The position numbers and the translations under genes were made by a program. Below, piece after piece: positions 7,921 through 17,877 of a DNA stretch of 64,000 nt. The notes beneath the pieces are model-generated. The model was not told where the DNA came from and did not search any database. It saw only the letters and a list, made by a program, of their open reading frames with translations. Within the stretch, counting starts at the first letter, position 1, and each line of letters begins with the position of its first letter. The stretch is from NCBI RefSeq assembly GCF_001642995.1, contig NZ_LOHS01000092.1, positions 1 to 64,000 on the forward strand, read 5' to 3'. This stretch comes from Streptomyces jeddahensis. GTDB taxonomy: Bacteria > Actinomycetota > Actinomycetes > Streptomycetales > Streptomycetaceae.

Positions 7921-8953
7921 GGCGGGCGTTCCTCTTCTTCAGGGCGGACGCCACGCGCAGTGCGACCACACGGTCCACGGCGATGGCGAGGATGAGCAGG
8001 ATGCCGTTGATGGCGAGCACCCAGACGGAGCTGACGCCGAGGGCGGGCAGCACGCTGTTGATCGAGGTCAGCAGCAGCGCGCCGAGGGCGGCGCCGTAGA
8101 CGCTGCCGGACCCGCCGGTGAAGACGACGCCGCCGACCACGACCGCGCTGACGACGGTGAGTTCGTAGCCGTTGCCCGTGCCGGAGTCCACGTTGCCGAA
8201 CCGGGCGAGGTACATCGCGCCCGCGAGGCCGGCGAGGGCTCCGCAGAAGGTGTACGCGGCCAGGATCCGCTTGCGGACCGGGATGCCGGCGAGCCGCGCG
8301 GCCTCCGGGTTGGAACCGAGAGCGTACAGCTCTCGTCCGCTGCCGAAGTGCTTGAGGTAGTACGCGGTGGCGACCAGGACCGCGAGGGCGATCAGCGCCA
8401 GGTACGGCACAGCGGAGATGCCGCCGGAGCCGAAGTCGACGAATCCGCCCGGGAGGTCGGCCGCGGTGATCTGGCGGGAGCCGACCCAGATGGAGTCGAT
8501 GCCGCGGATGATGTAGAGCGTGCCGAGGGTGACGACGAGCGCGGGCACCTGGCCGAGGCTGACGAGCAGCCCGTTCAGGAGGCCGAAGCCGACGCCGAGC
8601 AGCACCGCCAGGACGATCGCCACGACGGAGTTCCCGCCGCCCTGGAGATAGGTGCCGGCCGCGAAGGCGCTGATGCCGAGCGTCGAGCCGACCGAGAGGT
8701 CGACGTTCCGGGTGATCACGACCAGCGACTGGCCGGTGGCGACCAGCACCAGGATGGTCGCGTTCAGCAGCAGGTCCTTGATGCCCTGCTCGGACAGGAA
8801 CTCGCTGTTGCCCGCCTGAGTGATGGCGATCATCACCAGGAAGACCAGCAGGATGGCGAGTTCGCGCATCTTGAAGACGCGGTCGACGAGGCGGGTGCCG
8901 CTGGACTTGGGTATCTCGGCTGCGGGTGCGGGGTTGGGAGCGGTCACCGTCAC
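7913..8953 (-). CDS. rhaP: Rhamnose ABC transporter permease
   Basis: 346 residues from the GTG at 8953, whose GTGA overlaps the stop of the ATPase gene; a second GTG at 8947 is possible. It is a BPD_transp_2 permease: [65 protein letters not shown] and the EAA-like loop [20 protein letters not shown]. The substrate is inferred from the rhamnose genes around it. RhaP and RhaQ names are assigned by gene order, not by diagnostic residues. Confidence 0.9.
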   Translation of the reverse strand: MTVTAPNPAPAAEIPKSSGTRLVDRVFKMRELAILLVFLVMIAITQAGNSEFLSEQGIKDLLLNATILVLVATGQSLVVITRNVDLSVGSTLGISAFAAGTYLQGGGNSVVAIVLAVLLGVGFGLLNGLLVSLGQVPALVVTLGTLYIIRGIDSIWVGSRQITAADLPGGFVDFGSGGISAVPYLALIALAVLVATAYYLKHFGSGRELYALGSNPEAARLAGIPVRKRILAAYTFCGALAGLAGAMYLARFGNVDSGTGNGYELTVVSAVVVGGVVFTGGSGSVYGAALGALLLTSINSVLPALGVSSVWVLAINGILLILAIAVDRVVALRVASALKKRNARHG

Positions 8954-10467
8954 GCGGCTGCCCTCCCGGTTGCTGCGGCCATCACGGATTCCTCGGTGGC
9001 TTCGGAGCGTGGGATCTCGGCGGTCAGCCGGCCCTCGTGCATCACGAGCACGCGGTCGGCCATGCCGAGGACCTCGGGCAGGTCGGAGGAGATCATCAGG
9101 ACGGCGACCCCGTCGGCCGCCAGCTGGCTGAGCAGGCGGTGCACCTCGGCCTTCGTGCCGACGTCGATGCCGCGGGTCGGCTCGTCGACGATCAGCACCT
9201 TGGGGCCGGTGGCCAGCCACTTGGCGAGGACGACCTTCTGCTGGTTGCCGCCGGACAGCGTGGACACCGCGTCGGCGATCCGCGCGTACTTCACCTGCAG
9301 CTTGACCGCCCAGTCGAGGGAGCGGCTGCGCTCGGCGCCCCGGTTCATCAGGCCGGCCTTCACGGTCGTGCGCAGGCCGGTGAGCCCGATGTTCCGCTCT
9401 ATGGACATGTCCATCACCAGGCCCTGGGCGCGCCGGTCCTCGGGCACGAGGGCCAGCCCGGCGGCCATGGCGGTGGACGGTGCGCCGTTCGTCAGTGCCT
9501 TGCCGTCGACCTCGACCTCACCGGCGTCCCAGCGGTCGACGCCGAAGACGGCCCGGGCGACCTCGGTGCGGCCGGCGCCGACGAGCCCGGCGAGGCCGAC
9601 GATCTCACCGCGCCGCACCTCGAAGGAGACGTCGGTGAACACGCCCTCGCGGGTCAGACGGCGCACGCTCAGCGCCACCTCGCCCGCCTGCACCTCCTGC
9701 TTGGGGTACAGCTCGTCGAGATCGCGCCCGACCATCCGCCGTACGAGGTCGTCCTCCGTCATGCCGTCCAGCAGCTCGCTGGAGATCCAGGCGCCGTCCC
9801 GCAGGGTCGTGACCCGCTGGCAGATCTGGAAGATCTCCTCCAGGCGGTGCGAGATGAACAGCACCGCGGCGCCCTGCTCGCGCAGGGTGCGGACGACGCC
9901 GAAGAGGCGTGCCACCTCGCTGCCGGTGAGGGCGGCCGTCGGCTCGTCCATGATCAGGACGCGGGCGTCGAAGGAGAGCGCCTTGGCGATCTCGACGATC
10001 TGCTGGTCGGCGATGGACAGGCCGCGCGCCGGGCGATCGGGGTCGAGTTCGACACCGAGGCGCTGCATCAGGGCCAGGGTCGCGGCGTTCGTGGCCTTGT
10101 GGTCGATGCGTCCGAGGGCGCGCCGGGGCTGGCGGCCCATGAAGATGTTCTCGGCGATCGACAGGTCGGGGAAGAGCGTGGGCTCCTGGTAGATCACGGC
10201 GATGCCCGCGTCGCGGGCGTCGGCCGGACCGTGGAAGACGGTGGGCTCGCCGTCCAGCAGCACCTGACCGGCGTCCGGTCGGTGGACGCCGGCGAGCGTC
10301 TTGATGAGAGTCGACTTGCCCGCGCCGTTCTCGCCGGCGAGTGCGTGCACCTCGCCGGGGAACAGTTCCAGGGACACGTCCCGCAGAGCGCGCACGGCGC
10401 CGAAGGACTTGGACACGTCCTTGAGCGCCAGCACGGGGGACGGACCCGTGTCGGACCGTTGGGTCAT
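8950..10467 (-). CDS. rhaT: Rhamnose ABC transporter ATP-binding protein (two ABC domains)
   Basis: 505 residues, the usual size for tandem-domain sugar ATPases such as RbsA. The first cassette has Walker [10 protein letters not shown] (residues 45-53) and Walker [14 protein letters not shown]. The second has the degenerate P-loop GLVGAGRTE typical of this family, signature LSGGNQQKV and Walker [15 protein letters not shown]. It energises rhamnose import at the inner face of the membrane. It is the first gene of the minus-strand unit, with the palindromes at 10501-10523 only 34-56 bp upstream of the ATG. Confidence 0.92.
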   Translation of the reverse strand: MTQRSDTGPSPVLALKDVSKSFGAVRALRDVSLELFPGEVHALAGENGAGKSTLIKTLAGVHRPDAGQVLLDGEPTVFHGPADARDAGIAVIYQEPTLFPDLSIAENIFMGRQPRRALGRIDHKATNAATLALMQRLGVELDPDRPARGLSIADQQIVEIAKALSFDARVLIMDEPTAALTGSEVARLFGVVRTLREQGAAVLFISHRLEEIFQICQRVTTLRDGAWISSELLDGMTEDDLVRRMVGRDLDELYPKQEVQAGEVALSVRRLTREGVFTDVSFEVRRGEIVGLAGLVGAGRTEVARAVFGVDRWDAGEVEVDGKALTNGAPSTAMAAGLALVPEDRRAQGLVMDMSIERNIGLTGLRTTVKAGLMNRGAERSRSLDWAVKLQVKYARIADAVSTLSGGNQQKVVLAKWLATGPKVLIVDEPTRGIDVGTKAEVHRLLSQLAADGVAVLMISSDLPEVLGMADRVLVMHEGRLTAEIPRSEATEESVMAAATGRAAA

Positions 10468-10500
10468 GGGGGGCTCCTCAACGACGCGGGCGGAGCGGCC

Positions 10501-10523
10501 TCACGACGTCGTGAAAGGTTTCA
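10501..10523. promoter_or_regulatory. Overlapping palindromes upstream of rhaT, probable operator
   Basis: TCACGACGTCGTGA (10501-10514) is a perfect 14-bp palindrome. It overlaps TGAAAGGTTTCA (10512-10523), a 5+2+5 inverted repeat. The second resembles LacI-family operators and is related to the palindrome at 10675-10688. Its position just before rhaT suits repression of the transport unit. Confidence 0.5.
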
Positions 10524-10639
10524 ACTAGGTTGCCGGGACGTTAGGCATGCCCTGGAGGTCGCGTCAATGGGTCCGAGTCCAAATTTTCGACGCCATAAGG
10601 TCACAAGGGAGTCACGAAGGCCCGTCTTTGCCAGAAGGG

Positions 10640-10668
10640 TTGACAGCCCCTCGGGGTGCTCATAGCTT
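10640..10668 (+). promoter_or_regulatory. Promoter of the rhamnose catabolic unit
   Basis: TTGACA at 10640-10645, a 17-bp spacer, and TAGCTT at 10663-10668 (fits TANNNT). Predicted transcription start is at about 10674-10676, the left edge of the operator palindrome. Confidence 0.6.
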
Positions 10669-10674
10669 CCCTCT

Positions 10675-10688
10675 CTGAATCGATTCAG
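10675..10688. promoter_or_regulatory. LacI-type operator overlapping the rhamnose catabolic start site
   Basis: CTGAATCGATTCAG is a perfect 14-bp palindrome with the central CG usual for LacI-family operators. It lies 6 bp after the -10 element, where bound repressor would block initiation. The regulator at 2781-3806 is the obvious candidate. Confidence 0.65.
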
Positions 10689-10735
10689 ATTATTCAGAAT
10701 GCGTCTTCCAGACCCGACGTCACAGGAGCCCCGAA

Positions 10736-11896
10736 GTGACCGAGCTCGCCGCGGTGAAGGCCGCGCTCAAGACCCAGGCCGTCGAGACGCCGTCGTGGGC
10801 GTACGGGAACTCAGGGACCCGCTTCAAGGTGTTCGCCCAGCCCGGGGTCCCACGGAATCCGCGGGAGAAGCTGGACGACGCGGCGAAGGTGCACGAGTTC
10901 ACGGGGGTCGCGCCCACCGTGGCTCTGCACATCCCGTGGGACAAGGTCGACGACTACGGGGCTCTTGCGAAGCACGCGGAGGAGCGCGGCCTGAAGCTGG
11001 GCGCGATCAACTCCAACACCTTCCAGGACGACGACTACAAGCTCGGCAGCATCTGCCACCCCGATGCGGCGGTGCGCCGGAAGGCCGTTGATCACCTGCT
11101 GGAGTGCGTCGACATCATGGACGCCACCGGGTCGAAGGACCTGAAGCTGTGGTTCGCGGACGGCACGAACTATCCCGGCCAGGACGACGTCCGCGAGCGC
11201 CAGGACCGCCTCGCGGAGGGCCTGGCCGAGGTCTACGAGCGGCTCGGCGACGACCAGCGCATGCTGCTCGAGTACAAGTTCTTCGAGCCCGCCTTCTACA
11301 CGACGGACGTCCCGGACTGGGGCACGGCGTACGCGCACTGCCTCAAGCTCGGCCCGAAGGCGCAGGTCGTCGTGGACACCGGGCACCACGCGCCCGGCAC
11401 CAACATCGAGTTCATCGTCGCCACGCTGCTGCGCGAGGGGAAGCTCGGCGGCTTCGACTTCAATTCCCGCTTCTACGCGGACGACGACCTGATGGTGGGC
11501 GCCGCGGACCCGTTCCAGCTGTTCCGGATCATGTACGAGGTGGTGCGGGGCGGGGGGTTCACGCCTGATGTGGCCTTCATGCTCGACCAGTGCCACAACA
11601 TCGAGGCGAAGATCCCGGCGATCATCCGGTCGGTGATGAACGTGCAGGAGGCGACGGCGAAGGCTCTGCTCGTCGATCGCGAGGCGCTCGCCGCGGCTCA
11701 GCGGTCCGGTGACGTGCTGGGGGCGAACGCCGTGCTGATGGACGCGTACAACACGGACGTGCGGCCGCTGCTGCGCGAGGTCCGCGAGGAGATGGGGCTG
11801 GACGCCGACCCCATCGCGGCGTATCTCGCCTCCGGCTGGGCGGAGAAGATCGCCGAGGAGCGCGTCGGAGGGCAGCAGGCGGGTTGGGGAGCCTGA
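10736..11896 (+). CDS. rhaI: L-rhamnose isomerase
   Basis: 386 residues from the GTG at 10736, with CAGGAG at 10723-10728 as ribosome-binding site. It converts L-rhamnose to L-rhamnulose. It is a TIM-barrel isomerase of the RhaI (Pseudomonas stutzeri-like) group rather than the E. coli RhaA group. Visible segments are [54 protein letters not shown] (metal-binding Glu), [16 protein letters not shown] and [20 protein letters not shown]. The Glu, Asp and His residues expected of the two-metal site are present. First gene of the plus-strand rhamnose catabolic unit. Confidence 0.93.
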   Translation: MTELAAVKAALKTQAVETPSWAYGNSGTRFKVFAQPGVPRNPREKLDDAAKVHEFTGVAPTVALHIPWDKVDDYGALAKHAEERGLKLGAINSNTFQDDDYKLGSICHPDAAVRRKAVDHLLECVDIMDATGSKDLKLWFADGTNYPGQDDVRERQDRLAEGLAEVYERLGDDQRMLLEYKFFEPAFYTTDVPDWGTAYAHCLKLGPKAQVVVDTGHHAPGTNIEFIVATLLREGKLGGFDFNSRFYADDDLMVGAADPFQLFRIMYEVVRGGGFTPDVAFMLDQCHNIEAKIPAIIRSVMNVQEATAKALLVDREALAAAQRSGDVLGANAVLMDAYNTDVRPLLREVREEMGLDADPIAAYLASGWAEKIAEERVGGQQAGWGA

Positions 11897-11927
11897 TCTT
11901 CGTCTGCCGGGTCAGGCCGGTGGCAGT

Positions 11928-11980
11928 CTGCGGGCCGTGTCTGGCTGGTCGCGCAGTTCCCCGCGCCCCTATAGGGCGCC
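11928..11980. repeat. Dispersed intergenic repeat, copy 2 (inverted)
   Basis: CTGCGGGCCGTGTCTGGCTGGTCGCGC... ending in GCGCCC-CTATA-GGGCGC (hairpin 11963-11979). It is the reverse complement of the element at 6853-6929. It lies between rhaI and the aldolase/dehydrogenase gene, so the two copies face each other across most of the rhamnose transport genes. Confidence 0.7.
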
Positions 11981-12040
11981 CTCTCTCAGAGCGCATCTGA
12001 GCACACGTACCCACGTTTCATGAAGGACTGATCACACACC

Positions 12041-14080
12041 ATGGCACCCCACCCCGAAGCCGCCGCCCTCCTGGCGCGGTCCCATCGGCTTGGCTCCGAC
12101 CCTCGCAACACCAACTACGCCGGCGGCAACGCCTCCGCGAAGGGCACCGACACCGATCCCGTGACCGGCGGTGACGTCGAGCTGATGTGGGTCAAGGGTT
12201 CGGGCGGCGACCTCGGCACGCTCACCGAGGCGGGCCTGGCCGTGCTGCGGCTGGACCGGCTGCGCGCGCTCGTCGACGTCTACCCGGGTGTCGAGCGCGA
12301 GGACGAGATGGTCGCCGCGTTCGACTACTGCCTGCACGGCAAGGGCGGCGCCGCCCCGTCCATCGACACCGCGATGCACGGCCTGGTGGACGCGGCCCAT
12401 GTCGACCACCTCCACCCCGACTCCGGTATCGCACTCGCCTGCGCCGCCGACGGCGAGAAGCTGACCGCCGAGTGCTTCGGCGACAGCGTGGTCTGGGTGC
12501 CGTGGCGCCGGCCCGGGTTCCAGCTCGGCCTGGACATCGCGGCGGTCAAGGAGGCCAACCCGCAGGCCATCGGCTGCATCCTCGGCGGGCACGGCATCAC
12601 GGCGTGGGGCGCCACGGCCGAGGAGTGTGAGCGCAACTCGCTGCACATGATCCGCACCGCCGAGGCGTTCCTCACCGAGCGCGGGAAGGCCGAGCCGTTC
12701 GGTCCGGTCATCGAGGGATACGAGGCGCTGTCCGAGAGCGAGCGCCGTGAGCGGGCGGCGGCCCTGGCGCCGTACGTCCGGGCCGTCGCATCGCAGGACC
12801 GCCCGCAGGTCGGCCACTTCACCGACTCCGACGTCGTCCTCGACTTCCTCGCGCGCGCCGAGCACCCGCGCCTCGCGGCCCTCGGCACGTCCTGCCCGGA
12901 CCACTTCCTCCGTACGAAGGTCAGGCCGCTCGTCCTCGACCTGCCGCCGACCGCTCCCCTCGACGAGGCGATCGCCCGCCTCAAGGAGCTGCACGCCGAG
13001 TACCGCGAGGAGTACGCGGCCTACTACGAGCGGCACGCGGAGCCCGACTCGCCCGCGATGCGCGGCGCGGACCCGGCGATCGTGCTGGTCCCGGGCGTGG
13101 GCATGTTCTCGTTCGGCAAGGACAAGCAGACGGCCCGCGTGGCCGGCGAGTTCTACGTCAACGCGATCAACGTGATGCGGGGCGCCGAGGCCGTCTCGAC
13201 GTACGCGCCGATCGAGGAGTCGGAGAAGTTCCGCATCGAGTACTGGGCCCTTGAGGAGGCGAAGCTCCGGCGGATGCCGAAGCCCAAGCCGCTCGCCACG
13301 CGCGTGGCGCTCGTGACCGGCGCGGGCAGCGGCATCGGCAAGGCGATCGCGCACCGGCTGGCCGCGGAGGGCGCGTGCGTGGTGGTCGCGGACCTCAACG
13401 CGGAGAACGCGGCCGCCGTCGCCGAGGAGCTGGGCGGTCCCGACAAGGCCGTCGCCGTCACCGTCGACGTGACCAGCGAGGAGCAGATCGCCGAGGCGTT
13501 CAAGGCCGCGCTGCTCGCCTTCGGCGGCGTCGACCTCGTCGTCAACAACGCCGGTATCTCGATCTCCAAGCCGCTCCTCGAGACCACGGCCAAGGACTGG
13601 GACCTGCAGCACGACATCATGGCGCGGGGTTCGTTCCTGGTCTCCCGCGAGGCGGCGCGCGTCATGCGGGACCAGGGCCTGGGCGGCGACATCGTCTACA
13701 TCGCCTCCAAGAACGCGGTCTTCGCCGGCCCGAACAACATCGCGTACTCCGCGACCAAGGCCGACCAGGCCCACCAGGTGCGGCTCCTTGCGGCCGAGCT
13801 GGGCGAGCACGGCATCCGCGTCAACGGCGTCAACCCCGACGGTGTGGTGCGCGGCTCCGGCATCTTCGCCGGCGGCTGGGGCGCACAGCGCGCGGCGACG
13901 TACGGGATCGAGGAGGAGAAGCTCGGCGAGTTCTACGCCCAGCGCACCATCCTCAAGCGCGAGGTGCTGCCCGAGCACGTGGCGAACGCCGTGTTCGCGC
14001 TGACGGGCGGGGACCTGACGCACACGACCGGGCTGCACATCCCCGTGGACGCGGGTGTCGCGGCCGCCTTCCTGCGATGA
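12041..14080 (+). CDS. rhaEW: Bifunctional rhamnulose-1-phosphate aldolase / L-lactaldehyde dehydrogenase
   Basis: 679 residues in two domains. Residues about 1-400 are a class II aldolase/adducin domain (RLGSDPRNTNYAGGNASAKG, VDHLHPDSGIALA with metal-binding His, ILGGHGITAWG). It should split rhamnulose-1-phosphate into dihydroxyacetone phosphate and L-lactaldehyde. Residues about 420-679 are a short-chain dehydrogenase with VTGAGSGIGKAIAH, VVNNAGIS and the catalytic YSATK, oxidising lactaldehyde to L-lactate with NAD. This fused arrangement is known for rhamnose pathways of actinobacteria and bacilli. It ends in ATGA, overlapping the kinase gene. Confidence 0.93.
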   Translation: MAPHPEAAALLARSHRLGSDPRNTNYAGGNASAKGTDTDPVTGGDVELMWVKGSGGDLGTLTEAGLAVLRLDRLRALVDVYPGVEREDEMVAAFDYCLHGKGGAAPSIDTAMHGLVDAAHVDHLHPDSGIALACAADGEKLTAECFGDSVVWVPWRRPGFQLGLDIAAVKEANPQAIGCILGGHGITAWGATAEECERNSLHMIRTAEAFLTERGKAEPFGPVIEGYEALSESERRERAAALAPYVRAVASQDRPQVGHFTDSDVVLDFLARAEHPRLAALGTSCPDHFLRTKVRPLVLDLPPTAPLDEAIARLKELHAEYREEYAAYYERHAEPDSPAMRGADPAIVLVPGVGMFSFGKDKQTARVAGEFYVNAINVMRGAEAVSTYAPIEESEKFRIEYWALEEAKLRRMPKPKPLATRVALVTGAGSGIGKAIAHRLAAEGACVVVADLNAENAAAVAEELGGPDKAVAVTVDVTSEEQIAEAFKAALLAFGGVDLVVNNAGISISKPLLETTAKDWDLQHDIMARGSFLVSREAARVMRDQGLGGDIVYIASKNAVFAGPNNIAYSATKADQAHQVRLLAAELGEHGIRVNGVNPDGVVRGSGIFAGGWGAQRAATYGIEEEKLGEFYAQRTILKREVLPEHVANAVFALTGGDLTHTTGLHIPVDAGVAAAFLR

Positions 14081-15528
14081 GCGCGAGGACGGCGGGGTCG
14101 TTCGCCGCGGTCGACCTGGGCGCGTCCAGCGGACGCGTCATGGTCGGCCGCGTCGGCCCCGGCACCCTGGAGCTGACGGAGGTCCACCGCTTCCCCAACC
14201 GGCCGGTGCGGCTGGCCGAGGGGCTGCGGTGGGACATCCTCGCCCTGTACGCGGGCGTGCTGGACGGTCTGCGGGCGGCCGGGCAGATCGACTCGGTCGG
14301 CATCGACAGCTGGGCTGTCGACTACGGGCTGCTGGACGCGGACGGCGCGCTGCTCGGCAACCCGGTGCACTACCGCGACTCCCGTACCGAGGGCATTGCG
14401 GAGAAGGTGTGGGCGACGGTCCCGGCGGACGAGCTGTACGCGGCGACCGGGCTGCAGTACGCGCCCTTCAACACGCTGTACCAGCTGGTGGCGGCCCGGG
14501 ACACCGCTCAACTCGCCGCCGCCGAACGCCTGTTGTTGATCCCCGACCTGATCTCGTACTGGATGACCGGCGAGGCGGGCACGGAGCTCACCAACGCCTC
14601 CACCACGCAGCTGATCGATCCACGCACGCGTGACTGGTCGTATGACACGGCGGCCCGGCTCGGCATCGACCTCGGCCTCTTCGCCCCGCTCCGGAACCCC
14701 GGCGACCCGGCGGGCCAGCTGCTGCTGCACGTCCTGGAGGAGACGGGGCTGACCGGCCCGGTGCCGGTGACCGCGGTCGGCTCGCACGACACCGCGTCCG
14801 CCGTGGCCGCAGTACCTGCGACGACGGACCGGTTCGCCTACATCTGCACCGGCACCTGGTCGCTGGCCGGCCTGGAGCTCGACGCGCCCGTGCTGACCGA
14901 GGCGAGCCGCGCGGCGAACTTCACCAACGAGCTCGGGCTCGACGGCACGGTCCGCTACCTGCGCAACATCATGGGCCTGTGGCTGCTGCAGGAGTGCCTC
15001 CGCTCCTGGGGCAATCCGGATCTGACCGCGCTGTTGCGGGATGCGGCCGCGGTGGAACCGCTGCAGGCGGTCGTGGACGCGGGGGACGCCGTGTTCCTCG
15101 CCCCGGGGCGGATGCCGGAGCGGATCGCCGACGCCTGCCGGGCGACCGGCCAACCGGTGCCCGCGACGCCCGCCGAGACCACGCGCTGCATCCTCGACTC
15201 ACTCGCCCTCGCCCACCGCCGGGCGATCGCGGAGGCCCAGCAACTCGCCGACCGCCCCGTCGACGTCGTGCACATCGTGGGCGGCGGCGCGCACAACGAG
15301 CTGCTGTGCCAGCTGACGGCCGACGCGTGCGGGCTGCCGGTGGTGGCGGGCCCGGCGGAGGCCGCAGCACTCGGCAACGTCCTGGTGCAGGCGCGGGCCC
15401 ACGGCCTCGTCGGCGACCGCACGGCAATGCGTGAACTCCTCGCTCGTACACAGCCGTTGCGGCGCTACGAGCCCATGGGCGACGCTGCCGCGTGGCGTGC
15501 GGCGGAGGCCAGGATCGCCGCACCGTGA
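14077..15528 (+). CDS. rhaB: Rhamnulokinase
   Basis: 483 residues from the ATG at 14077, which overlaps the aldolase stop by 4 bp. The FGGY-kinase fold shows the N-terminal phosphate loop AAVDLGASSGRVMVG, GIDSWAVDYGLLDADG, VTAVGSHDTASAVAAVP, and the C-terminal nucleotide-binding part VHIVGGGAHNELLCQLTADA with AAALGNVLVQA. It phosphorylates L-rhamnulose at C1 with ATP, giving the substrate of the preceding aldolase. A strong hairpin follows the gene. Confidence 0.93.
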   Translation: MSARTAGSFAAVDLGASSGRVMVGRVGPGTLELTEVHRFPNRPVRLAEGLRWDILALYAGVLDGLRAAGQIDSVGIDSWAVDYGLLDADGALLGNPVHYRDSRTEGIAEKVWATVPADELYAATGLQYAPFNTLYQLVAARDTAQLAAAERLLLIPDLISYWMTGEAGTELTNASTTQLIDPRTRDWSYDTAARLGIDLGLFAPLRNPGDPAGQLLLHVLEETGLTGPVPVTAVGSHDTASAVAAVPATTDRFAYICTGTWSLAGLELDAPVLTEASRAANFTNELGLDGTVRYLRNIMGLWLLQECLRSWGNPDLTALLRDAAAVEPLQAVVDAGDAVFLAPGRMPERIADACRATGQPVPATPAETTRCILDSLALAHRRAIAEAQQLADRPVDVVHIVGGGAHNELLCQLTADACGLPVVAGPAEAAALGNVLVQARAHGLVGDRTAMRELLARTQPLRRYEPMGDAAAWRAAEARIAAP

Positions 15529-15547
15529 CTCGGGGAACAGGAGGGGA

Positions 15548-15593
15548 CGGCGGGAGGGTGTCACAGCGGGTCTCCCGCGGCACCCTCCCGCCG
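15548..15593 (+). terminator. Strong hairpin after rhaB
   Basis: A perfect 13-bp stem, CGGCGGGAGGGTG (15548-15560) with CACCCTCCCGCCG (15581-15593), 20-nt loop. No U-tract follows, which is common in Streptomyces. It separates the rhamnose catabolic genes from lutABC and could be a full or partial terminator. Confidence 0.7.
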
Positions 15594-15646
15594 CGTACTC
15601 TGCACTCATCCGATGATCCATTTCAGAGGAACACGAAGGAGCCGCG

Positions 15647-16402
15647 ATGCGTGTCGCACTGTTCCTGACCTGTGTCAACGACACGCTGTATCCGGATACC
15701 GGCCGCGCCGTGGTGAAGCTGCTGACCAGGCTCGGTTGCCAGGTCGACTTCCCGATGGCGCAGACATGCTGCGGGCAGGCGCACTACAACACCGGGTACC
15801 GGCATGAGGCCGAGCCCCTCGCCCGGCATTTCTCCGATGTCTTCCGCGACTACGACGCGATCGTGACGCCGTCCGGCTCCTGCGGGGCGATGGTGCGCGA
15901 GCTGTATCCGCGGATGGGTGAACGGGCGCGGGCGGAGGGCCGCGGCGACGGACTCGCGACCGCGCTGGCACCGGTGGTCCCCAAGACGTACGAGCTCACC
16001 GAGTTCCTGGTGGACGTCCTGAAGGTGACGGACGTGGGCGCGTACTACCCGCACAAGGTCACGTACCACCCGACCTGTCATGGTCTGCGCGGTCTCGGCC
16101 TGGGCGATCGGCCGCACAGGCTCCTGCAGGCCGTCAAGGGGCTGGAGCTGGTCGAGCTGCCCGGCGCCGAGGAATGCTGCGGCTTCGGCGGCACCTTCGC
16201 GCTGAAGAACTCCGACGTGTCGGCCGCGATGGGTGCCGACAAGGTGCGCAACGCCGAGTCCACGGGTGCCGAGGTGCTGTGCGCGGCGGACAACTCGTGC
16301 CTCATGCACATCGGCGGCACGATGGGACGGCTGCGTACGGCGATGCGTCCGGTCCACATCGCGGAGATCCTGGCGAGCACGGAAGAGGAGCCCCTGGCAT
16401 GA
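15647..16402 (+). CDS. lutA: Lactate utilisation protein A, (Fe-S)-binding
   Basis: 251 residues with the two cysteine-rich CCG domains of the LutA/GlpC/HdrB type: TCCGQAHYNTG (about residues 43-53) and the second Cys cluster around TYHPTCHGLRGLG and ECCGFGGTFALKN. With LutB and LutC it forms an iron-sulfur complex that oxidises L-lactate to pyruvate, passing electrons to the respiratory chain. GAAGGAG precedes the ATG. It begins a three-gene operon joined by 4-bp overlaps. In this context it would consume the lactate released from rhamnose. Confidence 0.92.
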   Translation: MRVALFLTCVNDTLYPDTGRAVVKLLTRLGCQVDFPMAQTCCGQAHYNTGYRHEAEPLARHFSDVFRDYDAIVTPSGSCGAMVRELYPRMGERARAEGRGDGLATALAPVVPKTYELTEFLVDVLKVTDVGAYYPHKVTYHPTCHGLRGLGLGDRPHRLLQAVKGLELVELPGAEECCGFGGTFALKNSDVSAAMGADKVRNAESTGAEVLCAADNSCLMHIGGTMGRLRTAMRPVHIAEILASTEEEPLA

Positions 16403-17877
16403 GCGGGACCTTCGTAGGCATGCCCGCGTTTCCGAAAGCCGCGCACGACGCCGTGCGCAACAAGACCCTGCGCGGCAATCTGCGGCACGCGACGCACACC
16501 ATCCGCGACAAGCGCGCCCGCGCCGTCACCGAACTCGAGGACTGGGCGCGGCTGCGCGAGGCGGGCAAGCAGATCAAGGACCACACGCTGCGCCATCTCG
16601 ACCGCTACCTCGTGCAGTTGGAGGAGGCGGTCACCGCGGCGGGCGGCATCGTCCACTGGGCGGCCGACGCCGACGAGGCCAACCGCATCGTCACGTACCT
16701 CGTGAAGGCCACCGGCGAGACCGAGGTCGTCAAGGTCAAGTCGATGGCGACCCAGGAGATCGGGCTGAACGAGGCCCTCGAGGCCGAGGGCATCCACGCC
16801 TACGAGACCGACCTGGCCGAACTCATCGTGCAGCTCGGCAAGGACCGCCCCTCGCACATCCTCGTCCCGGCCATCCACCGCAACCGGGGCGAGATCCGCG
16901 ACATCTTCAAGCGCGAGATGGGCGAGTGGGGCCGACCGGCCCCCGAGGGCCTCACCGACACACCCGCCGAACTCGCCGAAGCCGCCCGCCTGCACCTGCG
17001 GGAGAAGTTCCTGCGCGCCAAGGTCGGCATCTCCGGCGCCAACTTCATGGTCGCCGAGACCGGCACCCTCGTGGTCGTCGAGTCCGAGGGCAACGGCCGT
17101 ATGTGCCTGACCCTCCCCGAGACGCTGATCTCGGTCGTCGGCATCGAGAAGATCGTGCCCACCTGGCAGGACCTGGAGGTGTTCCTCCAGACCCTCCCCC
17201 GCTCGTCGACGGCCGAGCGCATGAACCCGTACACGTCGATGTGGACCGGCACCACGGACGGGGACGGACCTCAGACCTTCCATCTGGTCCTGATCGACAA
17301 CGGCCGCACCGACACGCTCGCCGACCAGGTCGGCCGCCAGGCGCTGCGCTGCATCCGCTGCTCGGCGTGTCTCAACGTCTGCCCGGTGTACGAGCGGGCG
17401 GGCGGCCATGCGTACGGCTCGGTGTATCCAGGCCCGATCGGCGCGATCCTGAGCCCGCAACTGCGCGGCACGGAGAGCGAGATCGACGCCTCGCTGCCGT
17501 ACGCCTCGTCGCTGTGCGGCGCCTGCTACGAGGTGTGCCCGGTGGCGATCGACATCCCGGAGGTGCTGGTGCATCTGCGGGAGCGCGTGGTCGAGGGCGG
17601 CCCGGTCACCCGGAAGGGTGCGAAGGTCGTGCTGAAGCCCGCGAAGGGGCACGCCGCCGAGCGGGCGGCGATGCGTGCGGCACGCTGGGCGTTCAGCCAC
17701 CCGGGCGCGCTGCGCACGGGTCAGCGGCTGGCCTCGCGCACGCGCCGGCTCCATCCGCGGTCGCTCCCGGGCCCTGGCCAGGCATGGAGCGCGAGCCGGG
17801 ACATTCCGGCGGTACCCGCGGAGCCGTTCCGCGACTGGTGGCAGCGTACGCACGGTGGGAAGGACGACGCGAAGTGA
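16399..17877 (+). CDS. lutB: Lactate utilisation protein B, ferredoxin-domain protein
   Basis: 492 residues from the ATG at 16399 (ATGA overlap with lutA). An N-terminal LUD domain (about 60-300, EVVKVKSMATQEIGLNEALE, GISGANFMVAETGTLVVVESEGN) is followed by a two-cluster 4Fe-4S ferredoxin region: CIRCSACLNVCPVYE and SLCGACYEVCPVAIDIPE. A LutB-type C-terminal extension follows. It transfers electrons between the lactate-oxidising centre and its partner subunits. Overlaps lutC by GTGA. Confidence 0.93.
   Translation: MSGTFVGMPAFPKAAHDAVRNKTLRGNLRHATHTIRDKRARAVTELEDWARLREAGKQIKDHTLRHLDRYLVQLEEAVTAAGGIVHWAADADEANRIVTYLVKATGETEVVKVKSMATQEIGLNEALEAEGIHAYETDLAELIVQLGKDRPSHILVPAIHRNRGEIRDIFKREMGEWGRPAPEGLTDTPAELAEAARLHLREKFLRAKVGISGANFMVAETGTLVVVESEGNGRMCLTLPETLISVVGIEKIVPTWQDLEVFLQTLPRSSTAERMNPYTSMWTGTTDGDGPQTFHLVLIDNGRTDTLADQVGRQALRCIRCSACLNVCPVYERAGGHAYGSVYPGPIGAILSPQLRGTESEIDASLPYASSLCGACYEVCPVAIDIPEVLVHLRERVVEGGPVTRKGAKVVLKPAKGHAAERAAMRAARWAFSHPGALRTGQRLASRTRRLHPRSLPGPGQAWSASRDIPAVPAEPFRDWWQRTHGGKDDAK

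Noticed and set aside
7550-10192. An 880-codon plus-strand frame across the rhamnose permease and ATPase genes
   Set aside because: It opposes three genes with clear ABC motifs and shows no fold or start signal of its own.
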